A DNA stretch of 64,000 nt from Caldalkalibacillus uzonensis. Lineage in GTDB: Bacteria > Bacillota > Bacilli > Caldalkalibacillales > Caldalkalibacillaceae. Where the stretch lies: the NCBI RefSeq assembly GCF_030814135.1, contig NZ_JAUSUQ010000003.1:186001-250000 (forward strand), written 5' to 3'. Made by a program: the position numbers and the translations under genes. Positions 1-9,182 of this stretch are shown here, in pieces (position 1 is the stretch's first letter; each line of letters opens with the position of its first letter). The notes beneath the pieces are model-generated. The model was not told where the DNA came from. It made no database searches and was given only the letters and a program-made list of their open reading frames with translations.

Positions 1-747
1 TTTAGGAGCATCCCGGAAAGTAATGTGCCACACCTTGCTTTTGACAAGACTGACACGGCCCATCTGTGCTGCTAACCACAGAGCAACAACCGTGAAACGG
101 GCCGGAAGCCAATTAAGCACATCATCCATTCGTGCAGATGCCCAGCCAAACGCTTTGTAACGCTCATTCCGGTAACCCACCATAGCATCCAAGGTGTTGA
201 CGGCCCGGTACACCATGGCCAAGGGAGCCCCGCCAATCAGGGTCCAAAACAAAGGAGCCGTAATCGCATCCACGCTGTTTTCAGCCACCGTTTCCACCGC
301 TCCTCTGGCAACCTCTCCCTTGTTTAAGTGGTCTGTATCCCGTCCTACAATTTCGCCCAGCTTGTCACGGGCTGTTTCCAACTGCCCTGCTTGGAGGGGA
401 CGGTAAACCTCCATCGCTGCTTGATGCAAACTTTTAATGGCAATGCTGGTCCAGATCAACCCTATTTCCACTAACATCCCCACTCCTGTATGGAGGCGGT
501 AAGCTCCCCATACTGCCAACCAGCTTAGTCCTCCAACCACAACCACTACTGTAGTCAACAATCCAATTCCCTTTAACCTGCGGTTTGTTCCCCTGTTCCA
601 CTTCCCTTCCAAAACAGCAATAAAGCTGCCCAGCCAACGCACAGGATGGGGTAAGCGGCGAGGATCACCAACGAGAAGATCAAGAGCTATCGCTCCTGAA
701 AGGATAATCAGCAAATGGATCCAAGCTGGTGTCAGTCCCGCCAACAT
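1..747 (-). CDS. cbiB: Adenosylcobinamide-phosphate synthase CbiB (3' end outside window)
   Basis: Reading the minus strand from an ATG at 747 gives 249 uninterrupted residues running off the left edge. Near the N-terminus is the family signature ALDLLVGDPRRLPHPVRWLG, and further in VAENSVDAITAPLFW and NTLDAMVGYRNERYKAFGW, all hallmarks of CbiB/CobD membrane proteins. CbiB joins an aminopropanol (phosphate) linker to adenosylcobyric acid, giving adenosylcobinamide (phosphate), and works at the membrane. Several hydrophobic segments are visible. Usual length is about 310-320 residues, so roughly the last 60-70 are missing. It starts 9 bases after the btuD-cbiZ fusion, so it is the fourth gene of that operon. 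This fits the chemistry: CbiZ makes cobyric acid from salvaged cobinamide and CbiB re-uses it. Confidence 0.95.
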   Translation of the reverse strand, partial: MLAGLTPAWIHLLIILSGAIALDLLVGDPRRLPHPVRWLGSFIAVLEGKWNRGTNRRLKGIGLLTTVVVVVGGLSWLAVWGAYRLHTGVGMLVEIGLIWTSIAIKSLHQAAMEVYRPLQAGQLETARDKLGEIVGRDTDHLNKGEVARGAVETVAENSVDAITAPLFWTLIGGAPLAMVYRAVNTLDAMVGYRNERYKAFGWASARMDDVLNWLPARFTVVALWLAAQMGRVSLVKSKVWHITFRDAPK

Positions 748-756
748 CTATACAAT

Positions 757-2241
757 CTAACCTCTTTCTGCAGAAGTTACCCCAAGCCGGCGCCAGTACT
801 TCTGAATCGCTTGTAGTGTTGCCTGGTAAACCAGCTGGCCCAGGGCTTTGCCCAGTACGGTGGCCGATCCGGCATACGGTGTTTTCTTACCGCGCTGGGT
901 AGCCGCAATCACCACACTGTCTGTGGAGGTGCCAGTGGCTAGAGTGCCAGTAGCCTTATCTTTCACCTGTAAAGTGGCAAGGGCCTTTGCCTTGGCTTCT
1001 GTCGCCGTCATCACCGCATTGACAAACGCACCGTCGGTCAGGTGGCCATCAATAAACACCATCGTGTTGATCGTGCCAATTTGTCTGAGCGTCTGCAGGT
1101 CATGGTTTTGGGAAATATCAACGGCATTGCCTGTTCCGGCCGTGACCACGGCCAGCAGTTGAAAAGGGGCTTCTTCCCGCTCCAAGAGGACGTAATCTTC
1201 CAGATCAACCGCTGTCATCATGCCAATCGCCTGCTGAACAGGAATGGATCGCTCTTCTAGCCAGCGCTTTACATCTGACTCAGGGTTGGAACAGTTATAG
1301 TGCTTGGGAACGTGGAAATTACAAAAATGAGCCGCCCAACTGATTCCGCTCCCCCACACACTGTTAGCCATCACTTTTAATGGATGGTCAAAACACAAAT
1401 AAAGCAGCTTTTCGTCCTGGGTTAAGCGGTACCCTGCTAACAGGGAAGGAGATGCTTGGCCCTGCTCCTCTTTTGGCGTCAGCATAAATTGTGGCTTATC
1501 CAGCTGGGGATGGGCCTGGGCATTGACCCGCACCCGGTAGATGTCTTCAATACGGTCCTCGTCTTTGAGGAGATGAACATCATTGACCACTTGCAGATAA
1601 CCATCTTTCATCAAGCCCAACCGATCCGCATACAAAGCAGCTACATTAATGTCGTGCAAAATAGCAAATACGGTTAAGGCTTTGCTGCGCTGCCACTCTT
1701 TGAGCATGTTCAGCAAGTTAAAGGTATGCTTTAAATCCAGGTGATTGGTTGGTTCGTCCAGGAACAGAAGCTGAGGCTCCTGGGCCAATGCTTTGGCCAG
1801 CAGCACCCGCTGTTTTTCCCCACCGCTCAACAAGCGAAACGGCTGCTTGCGATAGTGGGCCACATGGGTGGCTTCCATGGCCTCTGTGATCACCCGTTCA
1901 TCTTCAGCCGACAGCCAATTGAACAAACCATGCTGATGGGGGTAGCGTCCCAGGGCCACAATTTCTTCCACTGTAAAATCAAAGGACACGTGCTCTTCTT
2001 GCCCCAACACACTGATCAGCTTCGCCTTCTGTACACTCCCATAACGGGCCAAGGGAGTTCCATTTAAGCAGATCTCTCCCTGCTCAGGAGACAACACCCC
2101 GGTCATCAACTTCAGCAGCGTCGATTTACCACTGCCGTTAGGACCAAGCAGGGCAAAAAACTCCCCCTTGCGCAAGGTTAAGTTGATCTGTTTAACCTTA
2201 AATGCCTCATAGCCCCCACTCACCTGACGAAGTTCCATCAT
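757..2241 (-). CDS. Cobalamin ABC transporter ATPase fused to CbiZ adenosylcobinamide amidohydrolase
   Basis: A 494-residue, two-domain protein. Residues 1 to about 255 are a FecE/BtuD-type ABC ATPase: Walker A GPNGSGKST at 33-41, signature LSGGEKQR near 138, Walker B LLFLDEPTNHLD near 157. Residues from about 270 to the end match CbiZ, with the conserved stretches SWAAHFCNFHVPK, GMMTAVDLEDYV and VTAGTGNAVDIS. CbiZ hydrolyses the amide bond of (adenosyl)cobinamide to release cobyric acid, so the protein couples corrinoid import to remodelling. The same fusion is known from Bacillus YvrA-type proteins. The gene overlaps the 3' end of btuC by 4 bases and precedes cbiB. Domain assignment is firm; the exact imported corrinoid is inferred. 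Confidence 0.93.
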   Translation of the reverse strand: MMELRQVSGGYEAFKVKQINLTLRKGEFFALLGPNGSGKSTLLKLMTGVLSPEQGEICLNGTPLARYGSVQKAKLISVLGQEEHVSFDFTVEEIVALGRYPHQHGLFNWLSAEDERVITEAMEATHVAHYRKQPFRLLSGGEKQRVLLAKALAQEPQLLFLDEPTNHLDLKHTFNLLNMLKEWQRSKALTVFAILHDINVAALYADRLGLMKDGYLQVVNDVHLLKDEDRIEDIYRVRVNAQAHPQLDKPQFMLTPKEEQGQASPSLLAGYRLTQDEKLLYLCFDHPLKVMANSVWGSGISWAAHFCNFHVPKHYNCSNPESDVKRWLEERSIPVQQAIGMMTAVDLEDYVLLEREEAPFQLLAVVTAGTGNAVDISQNHDLQTLRQIGTINTMVFIDGHLTDGAFVNAVMTATEAKAKALATLQVKDKATGTLATGTSTDSVVIAATQRGKKTPYAGSATVLGKALGQLVYQATLQAIQKYWRRLGVTSAERG

Positions 2242-3311
2242 CGTACAAACCCCTTTCCGGCTCGTTCTCTCAGCAAGAGAAAAGCAAAAACCGGTGCACC
2301 AACCAAAGCCGTGATCACGCCAACAGGCAACTCCTGAGGTGCAATCAGCGTGCGGGCCAACAGATCAGTCAGAGCCAGGAAACTGCCCCCGATCAAAATA
2401 GACAGCGGCAGCACATGCTTATGGTCTGGCCCAGCAAGCAAACGAACCACATGGGGAATAACCAGCCCCACAAAACCAATCGTGCCAGACACGGCCACCG
2501 CCGATCCGGTTAAAAGAGAGGCACCGATCAAAATCAATAACTTACTTCGCCGGACCTCCACTCCCACATGGGCAGCTGAATGTTCACCCAAAGCCAGGGC
2601 ATTCAAATCCCGGTGATGAATGAGTAACAGGACTATCCCCACCACCAAAAAAGGCAGAAACAAAAGCACATAGTGCCAGCCCCTCATGCCCACACTGCCA
2701 AACAGCCAAAACAAAATGCTGCGCAACTCTTCGCCGCTCAAGGCCATAATCAAAGAGATAAGTGATCCAATAAAGGCACTGATGATTATCCCAGCTAACA
2801 CAATGGTTTCAATGGCCAGACCTCTACCCGACAAGCGGGTCATGCCGAATACCAGGAATAAAGCAAACAATCCGCCCAGGATGGCAAACAACGGCAGCGT
2901 AAACATACCGAACAAACTTAATTGAAAAAAAATAACGATGACAGCACCTAAGGCGGCGCCGGAGGACACCCCAATGGTGTACGGGTCAGCCAGGGGATTG
3001 CGCAGCAAGCCCTGAAAGGCTGCTCCGCTAATGGCCAAGGCACCGCCAACCCCAAAAGATAAGAGTACCCGGGGAAATCTGATGTCCCAGATGATCATCT
3101 CCACATTAGCTGGAATATCCTCCCCCGCCGCCCATCCCGTCAACTTGTGAATGATAATATGAATGATATCTGCCACGGGAACTTTGACACTGCTCATAAA
3201 CAGGGCCAGGAGAGCGGTCACCACGACCAGCCCTCCGCTAAAAACATACAGCCAGCCCTTATTCAGTAAAAATTTCGGGATAAATGAGTTTGGCAAGGGT
3301 CTCCACTCCAT
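2238..3311 (-). CDS. btuC: Cobalamin ABC transporter permease (BtuC/FecCD family)
   Basis: A highly hydrophobic protein of up to 357 residues with about ten membrane segments and FecCD/BtuC signatures: RFPRVLLSFGVGGALAISG, NPLADPYTIGVSSGAALGA and GTIGFVGLVIPHVVRLL. It forms the membrane channel for the BtuF-bound corrinoid. The ATG at 3311 lies 53 bases inside the btuF 3' end; a TTG at 3296 is an alternative and would still overlap, so translation is probably coupled to btuF. The 3' end overlaps the ATPase-CbiZ gene by 4 bases. Assignment to corrinoids rather than siderophores rests on the riboswitch upstream and on the cbiZ and cbiB neighbours. Confidence 0.92.
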   Translation of the reverse strand: MEWRPLPNSFIPKFLLNKGWLYVFSGGLVVVTALLALFMSSVKVPVADIIHIIIHKLTGWAAGEDIPANVEMIIWDIRFPRVLLSFGVGGALAISGAAFQGLLRNPLADPYTIGVSSGAALGAVIVIFFQLSLFGMFTLPLFAILGGLFALFLVFGMTRLSGRGLAIETIVLAGIIISAFIGSLISLIMALSGEELRSILFWLFGSVGMRGWHYVLLFLPFLVVGIVLLLIHHRDLNALALGEHSAAHVGVEVRRSKLLILIGASLLTGSAVAVSGTIGFVGLVIPHVVRLLAGPDHKHVLPLSILIGGSFLALTDLLARTLIAPQELPVGVITALVGAPVFAFLLLRERAGKGFVR

Positions 3312-4287
3312 CCATGATGCGTGGTCCAGGACGTGTCACGGTATCGTTATCCACGTCAAACACCTGCTCGTGCTGCACGGCAGGCACTTGACTCCAGCCG
3401 TCACGACTTAGCACTTCTTCAACAGGATTGTCAACATAATAACCGTAAGTGGTAATGATCACCTCAGGTTCCAGCTGGACAATTTCTTCCTCAGTTATGG
3501 CTGCCCATCCTTCCACACCGGCAGTTGCTGCTGCATTAACGGCATTGATGGCTTCTAACATTTCATGCATAAAAGTTCCTGTCCCTGGTGTGTAAATATC
3601 AGGACGGGGGGATACTTCCACCCACACTTTCTTTGGCTCGTCTACTTCCTGTGCTTTCGCCTTAATCTCTTCCAGACGGCGCTCTAGATCACTCACCAAG
3701 GCCTCTGCTTCTTCAGTCGTGCCGGTGACCCGAGCGATCAGACGGATAGACTCATACACATCTTCAAACCTCGTGGCATCAGTATCTACCACCACAACAG
3801 TAATGCCAGCCTCCCTCAATTGATCCAGCACATCCGCATAATTGTCCTGGTGGTGAGTGGTGACAAAGATCACATCAGGCAAGAGACTTAAAATTTTCTC
3901 CACATTAATCTCCTGTGCTCCCACTTTCTCTTTTTCCAGTGCTTCCTCAGGATAATTGGAATAATCATCCACGGCGATCACTTTATCTCCCAAACCAAGG
4001 GCAAAAACCGTCTCTGTAATACTGGGGATCATGGTGATCAATGTTTGCGGTTCATCCTCAATCGTCACTTCAGTCCCTGAACCGTCAACAATGGTAGCCG
4101 GAAAAGTCCCTTCCCCTTGTGAAACTTCCTCCTGATCCGTTTCTTCTTGACCTGGCACATGCTCTTCCTGGCCATTCCCGTTGTTCCCTTCCCCATCAGT
4201 TGCTGTTCCGCATGCTGCAGCTAAAACCAGGACAAAAGAGAGAACAATTGCTAATAACCCCCACTTTTTCCATCCCATCTGTAGCAT
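3259..4287 (-). CDS. btuF: Cobalamin-binding lipoprotein BtuF
   Basis: A periplasmic-binding-protein-like lipoprotein of 342 residues. It has a positively charged N-terminus, a hydrophobic stretch and a lipobox ending LAAAC (Cys at residue 26), then an acidic, low-complexity Glu/Gly/Gln linker and a class III binding domain (TLITMIPSITETVFALGLGD, typical of BtuF/FepB folds). It should be anchored to the outer face of the membrane and deliver corrinoids to the BtuC permease. The ATG at 4287 is used here; a second ATG four codons on (MGWKKWG) is possible. It is the first gene after the cobalamin riboswitch and terminator, so it heads the operon btuF-btuC-btuD/cbiZ-cbiB. Confidence 0.93.
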   Translation of the reverse strand: MLQMGWKKWGLLAIVLSFVLVLAAACGTATDGEGNNGNGQEEHVPGQEETDQEEVSQGEGTFPATIVDGSGTEVTIEDEPQTLITMIPSITETVFALGLGDKVIAVDDYSNYPEEALEKEKVGAQEINVEKILSLLPDVIFVTTHHQDNYADVLDQLREAGITVVVVDTDATRFEDVYESIRLIARVTGTTEEAEALVSDLERRLEEIKAKAQEVDEPKKVWVEVSPRPDIYTPGTGTFMHEMLEAINAVNAAATAGVEGWAAITEEEIVQLEPEVIITTYGYYVDNPVEEVLSRDGWSQVPAVQHEQVFDVDNDTVTRPGPRIMDGVETLAKLIYPEIFTE

Positions 4288-4359
4288 CTTCTACACCCCT
4301 TTGTGATGTTATCTATATTGTCTTGCAGATTGGCAACACCACTGTACGTCATCAAGCAT

Positions 4360-4393
4360 GAAAAAAACACCTTTCCTTCAAGGATAAGGTGTT
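4360..4393 (-). terminator. Intrinsic terminator of the btuF cobalamin riboswitch
   Basis: On the minus strand AACACCTTATCCTT pairs with AGGAAAGGTGTT and is followed directly by a run of seven T. It lies between the riboswitch aptamer and btuF, as expected for the expression platform: cobalamin binding should favour termination. A smaller hairpin of related sequence (ATCCTT/AAGGAT, about 4451-4471) just upstream could take part in the alternative pairing. Confidence 0.85.
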
Positions 4394-4480
4394 CACTTAA
4401 AATAGCCGGCTTACGCAGCCCAGTGCTGCACAATAAGTGCTAGTTTTAAGCATCCTTTTCCTCGAAGGATACTTAATCTG

Positions 4481-4671
4481 GCAAATAGGCAGGTTTCCTG
4501 ACTCACGTTTCCTCGCCTTGCTTCGCCTTCCCATGAGACAAGGCTCACAGTGGCTTGTTTGAAGCAGGCTCAACGCTCACAGTGGCGGGACCGTGCCGGA
4601 CTTTCACCGGGCTTCCCTTTTAACCCGAGTGATTTTCCTTCTTGAAAAACACTCAAGGCACCTATTTGCGA
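4481..4671 (-). promoter_or_regulatory. Cobalamin riboswitch upstream of btuF
   Basis: On the minus strand the segment starts and ends with complementary arms (GGTGCC..., GCCTATTTGC) and contains the conserved cobalamin aptamer core: GGGAAGCCCGGTGAAAGTCC, then CGGTCCCGCCACTGTGA (the B12 box), and near the 3' end AGTCAGGAAACCTGCC. Together with the downstream terminator it should switch off the btuF operon when adenosylcobalamin is plentiful. Confidence 0.95.
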
Positions 4672-4727
4672 GATTATGTGATTTTCCGCAGAAAGATCGT
4701 GTTGCAAATCTACTATGCTGCACATCT

Positions 4728-4756
4728 ATTATAGTTAAGTTTGTGGCCGTTGTAAA
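4728..4756 (-). promoter_or_regulatory. Sigma-A type promoter for the btuF operon
   Basis: On the minus strand TTTACA (4756-4751) and TATAAT (4733-4728) are separated by 17 bases. Transcription would start near 4722, about 50 bases before the aptamer core. The -35 box begins 10 bases beyond the putP stop codon. Confidence 0.8.
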
Positions 4757-4765
4757 TGATTAAGG

Positions 4766-6274
4766 TCAATGATGTTGGTTGAGAGGTTTTGTTGCTTGCT
4801 CAAACTCCTCCTGAATCTCTTGTGCAGGTTTCTGTTCCACCAAGCTGACCAGCACAATCATGACCGAGGCAACGATAAAGCCCGGCACAATACTATACAG
4901 TGTAAACTTCTCTGCAGCCTCCCATAAAATCACGGTTAAGCCACCTGAAATAATCCCAGCCATTGCACCGCCTGCAGTCATACGCTTCCAGAACAAAGAA
5001 AACAGCACAGCTGGACCAAATGCGGCACCAAAACCAGCCCAGGCATAAGCAACTAAGCCTAGTACTGTATTCTCGCTATCCCAGGCCAACATGAGTGCAA
5101 TAAGGGCAATGACAAGAACAGCAATACGTCCAACCCACACCAGTTCCTTGTCGGTTGCTTCTCTGCGGAAGAAAGTCCGGTAGAAGTCTTCTGTCAACGC
5201 ACTGGAGGAAACCAGGAGCTGGGAGTCAATGGTACTCATAATGGCAGCCAAAACAGCAGCCAGGAGAATACCAGCGACCCACGGATTAAACACCGTTTGC
5301 ACCATAACCAGGAAAACCGTTTCAGGATCAGCCAGTGCTTGATCCCCGCCAAACATGGCAATGCCAACAAAGCCAACAATAATGGCACCGTATAAGGTGA
5401 TCACCACCCATGTGACAGAAATCAAACGGGCAGCGGGAATATCCCTGTCAGAGCGGATGGCCATAAAACGGGCCAGGATATGGGGTTGCCCAAAGTAGCC
5501 CAATCCCCATGCTAAAGCAGATATAATCCCCACAACACTTAAGGTGCCAGCCGATTCCCACACACCATCAACAAAGTTCACATCAGCTGCCACATCCAGC
5601 AGGTCCGGATTGGCTGCGCCAATCTTGCTGAACAGGGCATCAATACCGCCAACATAACTGATGGCCACAACAGGCGCCACAATCAGCGCAATAAACATTA
5701 ATGTCCCTTGGAAAAAGTCTGTCCAGCTGACGGCCAAAAAGCCTCCCAAGAAAGTATAACCTACGATCACCAAAGCACCAATCAGTAATGCCGTTGAATA
5801 ATCGATGCCAAAAGTTGCCTCGAACAGTTTTCCGCCCGCTACAAGGCCTGAAGCCGTGTAAAAGAGGAAATAGACCAAAATAAAGACAGCAGAAATAACG
5901 CGCAACAACTGGCTTCTGTCCTTAAAGCGGTTTGAGAAATATTCAGACAATGTAATCGAATCCCCGGCAATCTGTGTATAACGGCGTAACCGCTGGGCCA
6001 CATACTGCCAGTTTAACATTGTCCCTGTCGCCAGACCAATGGCGATCCAGATACTCCACATGCCCATCCCCGATGCATAAGCGGCTCCAGGCAATCCTAA
6101 CAGTAACCAGCCACTCATATCACTGGCCTGCGCGGACAAGGCTGCCACCCAGCTGTTTAACTTTCTTCCCCCAAGAACATAATCAGATAAAGTGTTTGTC
6201 CGACGATACATATAAATCCCAATAATCAACATCCCAAGCAGATAAGCCAAAAATGTGAGATAAGTGGCACTCAT
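4766..6274 (-). CDS. putP: Sodium/proline symporter PutP
   Basis: A 502-residue, sodium:solute symporter family (SSS) protein with about 13 membrane segments. Family features visible include YVLGGRKLNSWVAALSAQAS near residue 32, the segment SGWLLLGLPGAAYASGMG and the C-terminal KPAQEIQEEFEQ tail. Length matches PutP/OpuE (about 490-500). It imports proline with sodium. It sits downstream of proline dehydrogenase and P5C dehydrogenase genes, which supports a catabolic rather than osmoprotective role. Its ATG overlaps the stop of a 38-residue ORF (ATGA), so the two are translated together. Confidence 0.94.
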   Translation of the reverse strand: MSATYLTFLAYLLGMLIIGIYMYRRTNTLSDYVLGGRKLNSWVAALSAQASDMSGWLLLGLPGAAYASGMGMWSIWIAIGLATGTMLNWQYVAQRLRRYTQIAGDSITLSEYFSNRFKDRSQLLRVISAVFILVYFLFYTASGLVAGGKLFEATFGIDYSTALLIGALVIVGYTFLGGFLAVSWTDFFQGTLMFIALIVAPVVAISYVGGIDALFSKIGAANPDLLDVAADVNFVDGVWESAGTLSVVGIISALAWGLGYFGQPHILARFMAIRSDRDIPAARLISVTWVVITLYGAIIVGFVGIAMFGGDQALADPETVFLVMVQTVFNPWVAGILLAAVLAAIMSTIDSQLLVSSSALTEDFYRTFFRREATDKELVWVGRIAVLVIALIALMLAWDSENTVLGLVAYAWAGFGAAFGPAVLFSLFWKRMTAGGAMAGIISGGLTVILWEAAEKFTLYSIVPGFIVASVMIVLVSLVEQKPAQEIQEEFEQATKPLNQHH

Positions 6275-6387
6275 TGATCGTTACCCCTTCCTTCTTTAAC
6301 ATAAGTCCAAACCGCCCAGACAATGAGCAACGGCATGGGCACAACCAGCCAAAACCAGGTTGCCGGCGTCAAAGAAAACGCTTCCAT
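6271..6387 (-). CDS. Small membrane protein translationally coupled to putP
   Basis: A 38-residue ORF starting at ATG 6387, with AGGAG eight bases upstream; an ATG two codons earlier is too close to that site. One hydrophobic segment (ATWFWLVVPMPLLIVWAVWT) is followed by a short charged tail. Its TGA overlaps the putP ATG as ATGA. Small single-span proteins encoded just before sodium:solute symporters are known in Bacilli and other groups, for example the small subunits of two-component SSS transporters. By position it may be a partner or stabiliser of PutP. No function is proven, but the ribosome binding site, coupling and membrane character make it a credible gene. Confidence 0.72.
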   Translation of the reverse strand: MEAFSLTPATWFWLVVPMPLLIVWAVWTYVKEGRGNDQ

Positions 6388-6488
6388 TTTCATAGCTCCT
6401 TTCTTATCTATTTAAGGTAATTAATAACATTAATATCCATATAACTCCCACAAAAATTCTGCATCTTGTGAATACAATGGGGGGTGAA

Positions 6489-6529
6489 ATTGGAGAGCAC
6501 CTCCAGGGTTACTCTCCAATCTTATTATA
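6489..6529 (-). promoter_or_regulatory. Possible putP promoter -10 box and 5' leader hairpin
   Basis: On the minus strand a TATAAT lies at 6529-6524, with only a weak -35 match (ATGATT, 16 bases upstream). Just after it ATTGGAGAG (6520-6512) and CTCTCCAAT (6497-6489) form a nine-pair stem with a 14-base loop. The stem could be a weak terminator after rocA (the tail is TTTC only) or a stabilising hairpin at the 5' end of a putP transcript. Confidence 0.4.
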
Positions 6530-6603
6530 TCACGTTTGAACGCCTAATCATGTTTTGTATATTATGGTAAAAACGATATAAGTTTGTATTTTAATTAGAT
6601 AGT

Positions 6604-8151
6604 TTACAAAATTTCAGAGACCGCTTTTTTCAACAGGAAGTTTAAGAGATAATCCTGATCCCCTGTTTTGGCGTTCGTACCGGACATATTAAATCCGCCA
6701 AACGGATGAACACCAACGATTGCACCTGTTGACTTGCGGTTAAAATACAGGTTGCCCACATAAAATTCTTCTCTTGCTTTTTCCAAGTTATAGCGGTTGC
6801 GAGAGTAGACCGACCCGGTTAAGCCGTACTCCGTATTGTTGGCAATCTGCAGGGCATGGTCAAAATCTTTAGCTTTGATAAAGGCCACAACCGGCCCGAA
6901 AATCTCTTCCTGGGCAATACGGGCATTGGGATCCACGTCAGCAAAGATAGTTGGCTGCACAAAGAATCCTTCGTCAGAACCTTTCTCACCGCCTGCCAAC
7001 AAACGCCCTTCTTGTTTCCCAATTTCAATGTACTCCAGAATTTTGCTTTGGGCTGCTTCATCAATGACAGGTCCGGTGAAGGTGTCTGGCTTGCTCACAT
7101 CACCAACTTTTAATTGCTCCGTTTTTTCCACAACCAATTGCAGCACTTGATCATAGACGTCTTCCAGGATAATCGCCCGTGAGCCGGCGGAACATTTTTG
7201 GCCTGAGAAGCCGAAAGCTGAGGCGACAATGCCTTGGGCCGCTGCTTCCAGGTCGGCATCTTTGTCAACGATGACGGCATTTTTACCGCCCATTTCAGCC
7301 ACAACCCGCTTAATCCATTTTTGTTTGTCAGAACGTTTGGCAGCCAGCTCATTAATGCGCAAGCCCACATCGCGGGAACCGGTAAAGGTGATAAAGCGGG
7401 TTTGCGGATGTTCAACCAGGTAATCCCCAACTTCAGAACCGCTGCCAGGCAAGTAGTTGACGACACCAGCCGGAAGACCTGCTTCCTCCAAGAGTTCCAT
7501 AAACTTATAGGCAATGACCGGCGTAGCGCTGGCTGGCTTTAACACCACTGTGTTACCCGTCACAATGGAGGAAACCGTCATACCGCACATAATGGCCAGC
7601 GGGAAGTTCCAGGGCGGAATCACGATACCAACGCCTAATGGAATATAAAAGGCTTCATTATCTTCTCCAGGCAAACGGGTTAATTCCTGCGGCTGGGCCA
7701 GACGGATCATGTCGCGTCCGTAATACTCCAAGAAATCAATCGCTTCCGCGGTATCTGCATCTGCTTCTACCCAAGATTTCCCGGCTTCTTTGACTAACCA
7801 GGCGGAAAACTCATGTTTACGTCTTCTTAACAGGGCAGCTGTTTTAAACAAGTAGCGGGCCCGGTGTTCAGCGGGAACACGTTTCCACTCTTCAAATGTT
7901 TCAGCTGCCACTTGAATCGCTTTTTCAGCCAAGGCTTGATCCGCTTTGGAGACGCGCCCAATCACTTCCCCCTTTTTGGAGGGGTTAACCGAGACAATCT
8001 TTTGCTCCGTGGTGATCCGTTCCCCGCCAATAATCAGCGGATACTTTCCCTCCAGCTCACCTTCCACTTTTTTCAAAGCCGCTTCAAAATCAGCCCGGTT
8101 TTGCTCATCCTTAAAGTTGGTGAACGGCTCTGGCTTAAATGCTTCTAACAT
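6604..8151 (-). CDS. rocA: 1-pyrroline-5-carboxylate (L-glutamate gamma-semialdehyde) dehydrogenase
   Basis: An aldehyde dehydrogenase of 515 residues, the usual length of Bacillus RocA/PutC. Visible features: NAD-site region [11 protein letters not shown], catalytic glutamate in [12 protein letters not shown], catalytic cysteine in [12 protein letters not shown] and the C-terminal [14 protein letters not shown]. It oxidises P5C/glutamate semialdehyde to glutamate with NAD, the second step of proline breakdown. The start is placed at ATG 8151 because AGGAAAGGATGG lies just upstream; the in-frame ATG at 8160 falls inside that ribosome binding site. It lies 23 bases after the proline dehydrogenase gene, so both come from the sigma-54 promoter at 9200. 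putC would be an equally valid name. Confidence 0.95.
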   Translation of the reverse strand: MLEAFKPEPFTNFKDEQNRADFEAALKKVEGELEGKYPLIIGGERITTEQKIVSVNPSKKGEVIGRVSKADQALAEKAIQVAAETFEEWKRVPAEHRARYLFKTAALLRRRKHEFSAWLVKEAGKSWVEADADTAEAIDFLEYYGRDMIRLAQPQELTRLPGEDNEAFYIPLGVGIVIPPWNFPLAIMCGMTVSSIVTGNTVVLKPASATPVIAYKFMELLEEAGLPAGVVNYLPGSGSEVGDYLVEHPQTRFITFTGSRDVGLRINELAAKRSDKQKWIKRVVAEMGGKNAVIVDKDADLEAAAQGIVASAFGFSGQKCSAGSRAIILEDVYDQVLQLVVEKTEQLKVGDVSKPDTFTGPVIDEAAQSKILEYIEIGKQEGRLLAGGEKGSDEGFFVQPTIFADVDPNARIAQEEIFGPVVAFIKAKDFDHALQIANNTEYGLTGSVYSRNRYNLEKAREEFYVGNLYFNRKSTGAIVGVHPFGGFNMSGTNAKTGDQDYLLNFLLKKAVSEIL

Positions 8152-8174
8152 GTGAACCATCCTTTCCTAAAAGT

Positions 8175-9092
8175 TTATTTTTTCAACATGCCCTTCAAGA
8201 CAAAAGCGACGTTGGCCGGCCGCTCCGCCAGTCGGCGCATAAAGTAGCCGTACCAGTCGTTGCCATAGGGCACGTAGACACGCACACGGTACCCTTCTTC
8301 TACCAAGCGCAGCTGCAGTTCAGACCGGATGCCATATAACATTTGAAATTCAAAACAATCGTATGGGACGTTATTTTTCTGAACGAATTGTTTCGTATAA
8401 TCAATGATCGCCTCATCATGGGTGGCCACAGCGGCATAGCAGCCGTTTTCCAATTGCAGGCGAATCAGCTTTTTGAAGTTGTCATCCACATCCTGTTTTT
8501 CAGGATATGCCACTTCAGGAGACTCTTTATAGGCTCCTTTCACCAAGCGCAAGTTGGTTTTCAACTGAGCCAGATCCTGTACATCATCGGCACTGCGGTA
8601 CAGATAGGCTTGGATTACGGTGCCTACGTTGTCGTAGTTTTGTCTTAACCGTTTGTATATGTCCAGTGTATCTTCCAGATGAGCGTAATCTTCCATATCG
8701 ATGCGTACAAAGATGCCCAATGCTGCAGCTGTTTCCATGATGCGGTTCATATTAGCCAAACACAAGTCTTTGGAGATATCCAGGCCCATGGAAGTCAGTT
8801 TTAAAGACAAGTTGCAATCCAGCTTCTCCCTGGCCATGCCTTCCAAAGCAGCAATACAGTGATCAGCCATATCATTGGCTTCCTGTTCGTTGTAGACAAA
8901 TTCCCCCAGATGATCCATCGTAGCCATCAGCCCTTTGGCATTTAAGCCATGGATCACTTGCAAAGCAGAATCTAACGTAGCCCCTGCTACAAACCGGCTG
9001 GCCCCCAGAGCCAATCCATATTTCTTAGCCAGGCGATTCAATGTTTTGTTTTTTGCCATAAAGAGGAAAAAGTTTTTCATCACCTGTTCCAT
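8175..9092 (-). CDS. putB: Proline dehydrogenase
   Basis: A monofunctional, FAD-dependent proline dehydrogenase of 305 residues (typical for Bacillus PutB/FadM). Signature regions include LNLSLKLTSMGLD-type barrel strands (here CNLSLKLTSMGLDISKD), VRIDMEDYAHLEDT, NLRLVKGAYKE and, near the C-terminus, VRVYVPYGNDWYGYFMRRLAE, the FAD/proline binding motif. It oxidises proline to P5C and passes electrons to the quinone pool. The start at ATG 9092 follows AAAGGAGG at the right spacing; the longer reading frame to 9113 includes the ribosome binding site. First gene of the proline catabolic operon, divergent from the sigma-54 activator. Confidence 0.94.
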   Translation of the reverse strand: MEQVMKNFFLFMAKNKTLNRLAKKYGLALGASRFVAGATLDSALQVIHGLNAKGLMATMDHLGEFVYNEQEANDMADHCIAALEGMAREKLDCNLSLKLTSMGLDISKDLCLANMNRIMETAAALGIFVRIDMEDYAHLEDTLDIYKRLRQNYDNVGTVIQAYLYRSADDVQDLAQLKTNLRLVKGAYKESPEVAYPEKQDVDDNFKKLIRLQLENGCYAAVATHDEAIIDYTKQFVQKNNVPYDCFEFQMLYGIRSELQLRLVEEGYRVRVYVPYGNDWYGYFMRRLAERPANVAFVLKGMLKK

Positions 9093-9182
9093 GTGTTCCC
9101 CTCCTTTGCACAACTTTTCACTGTGCTAATTAGTCTTTCGCCATATAAAGTGCTTTCAAGTGAAAAGTTCCATTTTCTTAAC

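Noticed and set aside
4251-4433. Small reading frame between the btuF riboswitch and btuF
   Set aside because: It spans the terminator hairpin of the expression platform, and its protein sequence shows no features.
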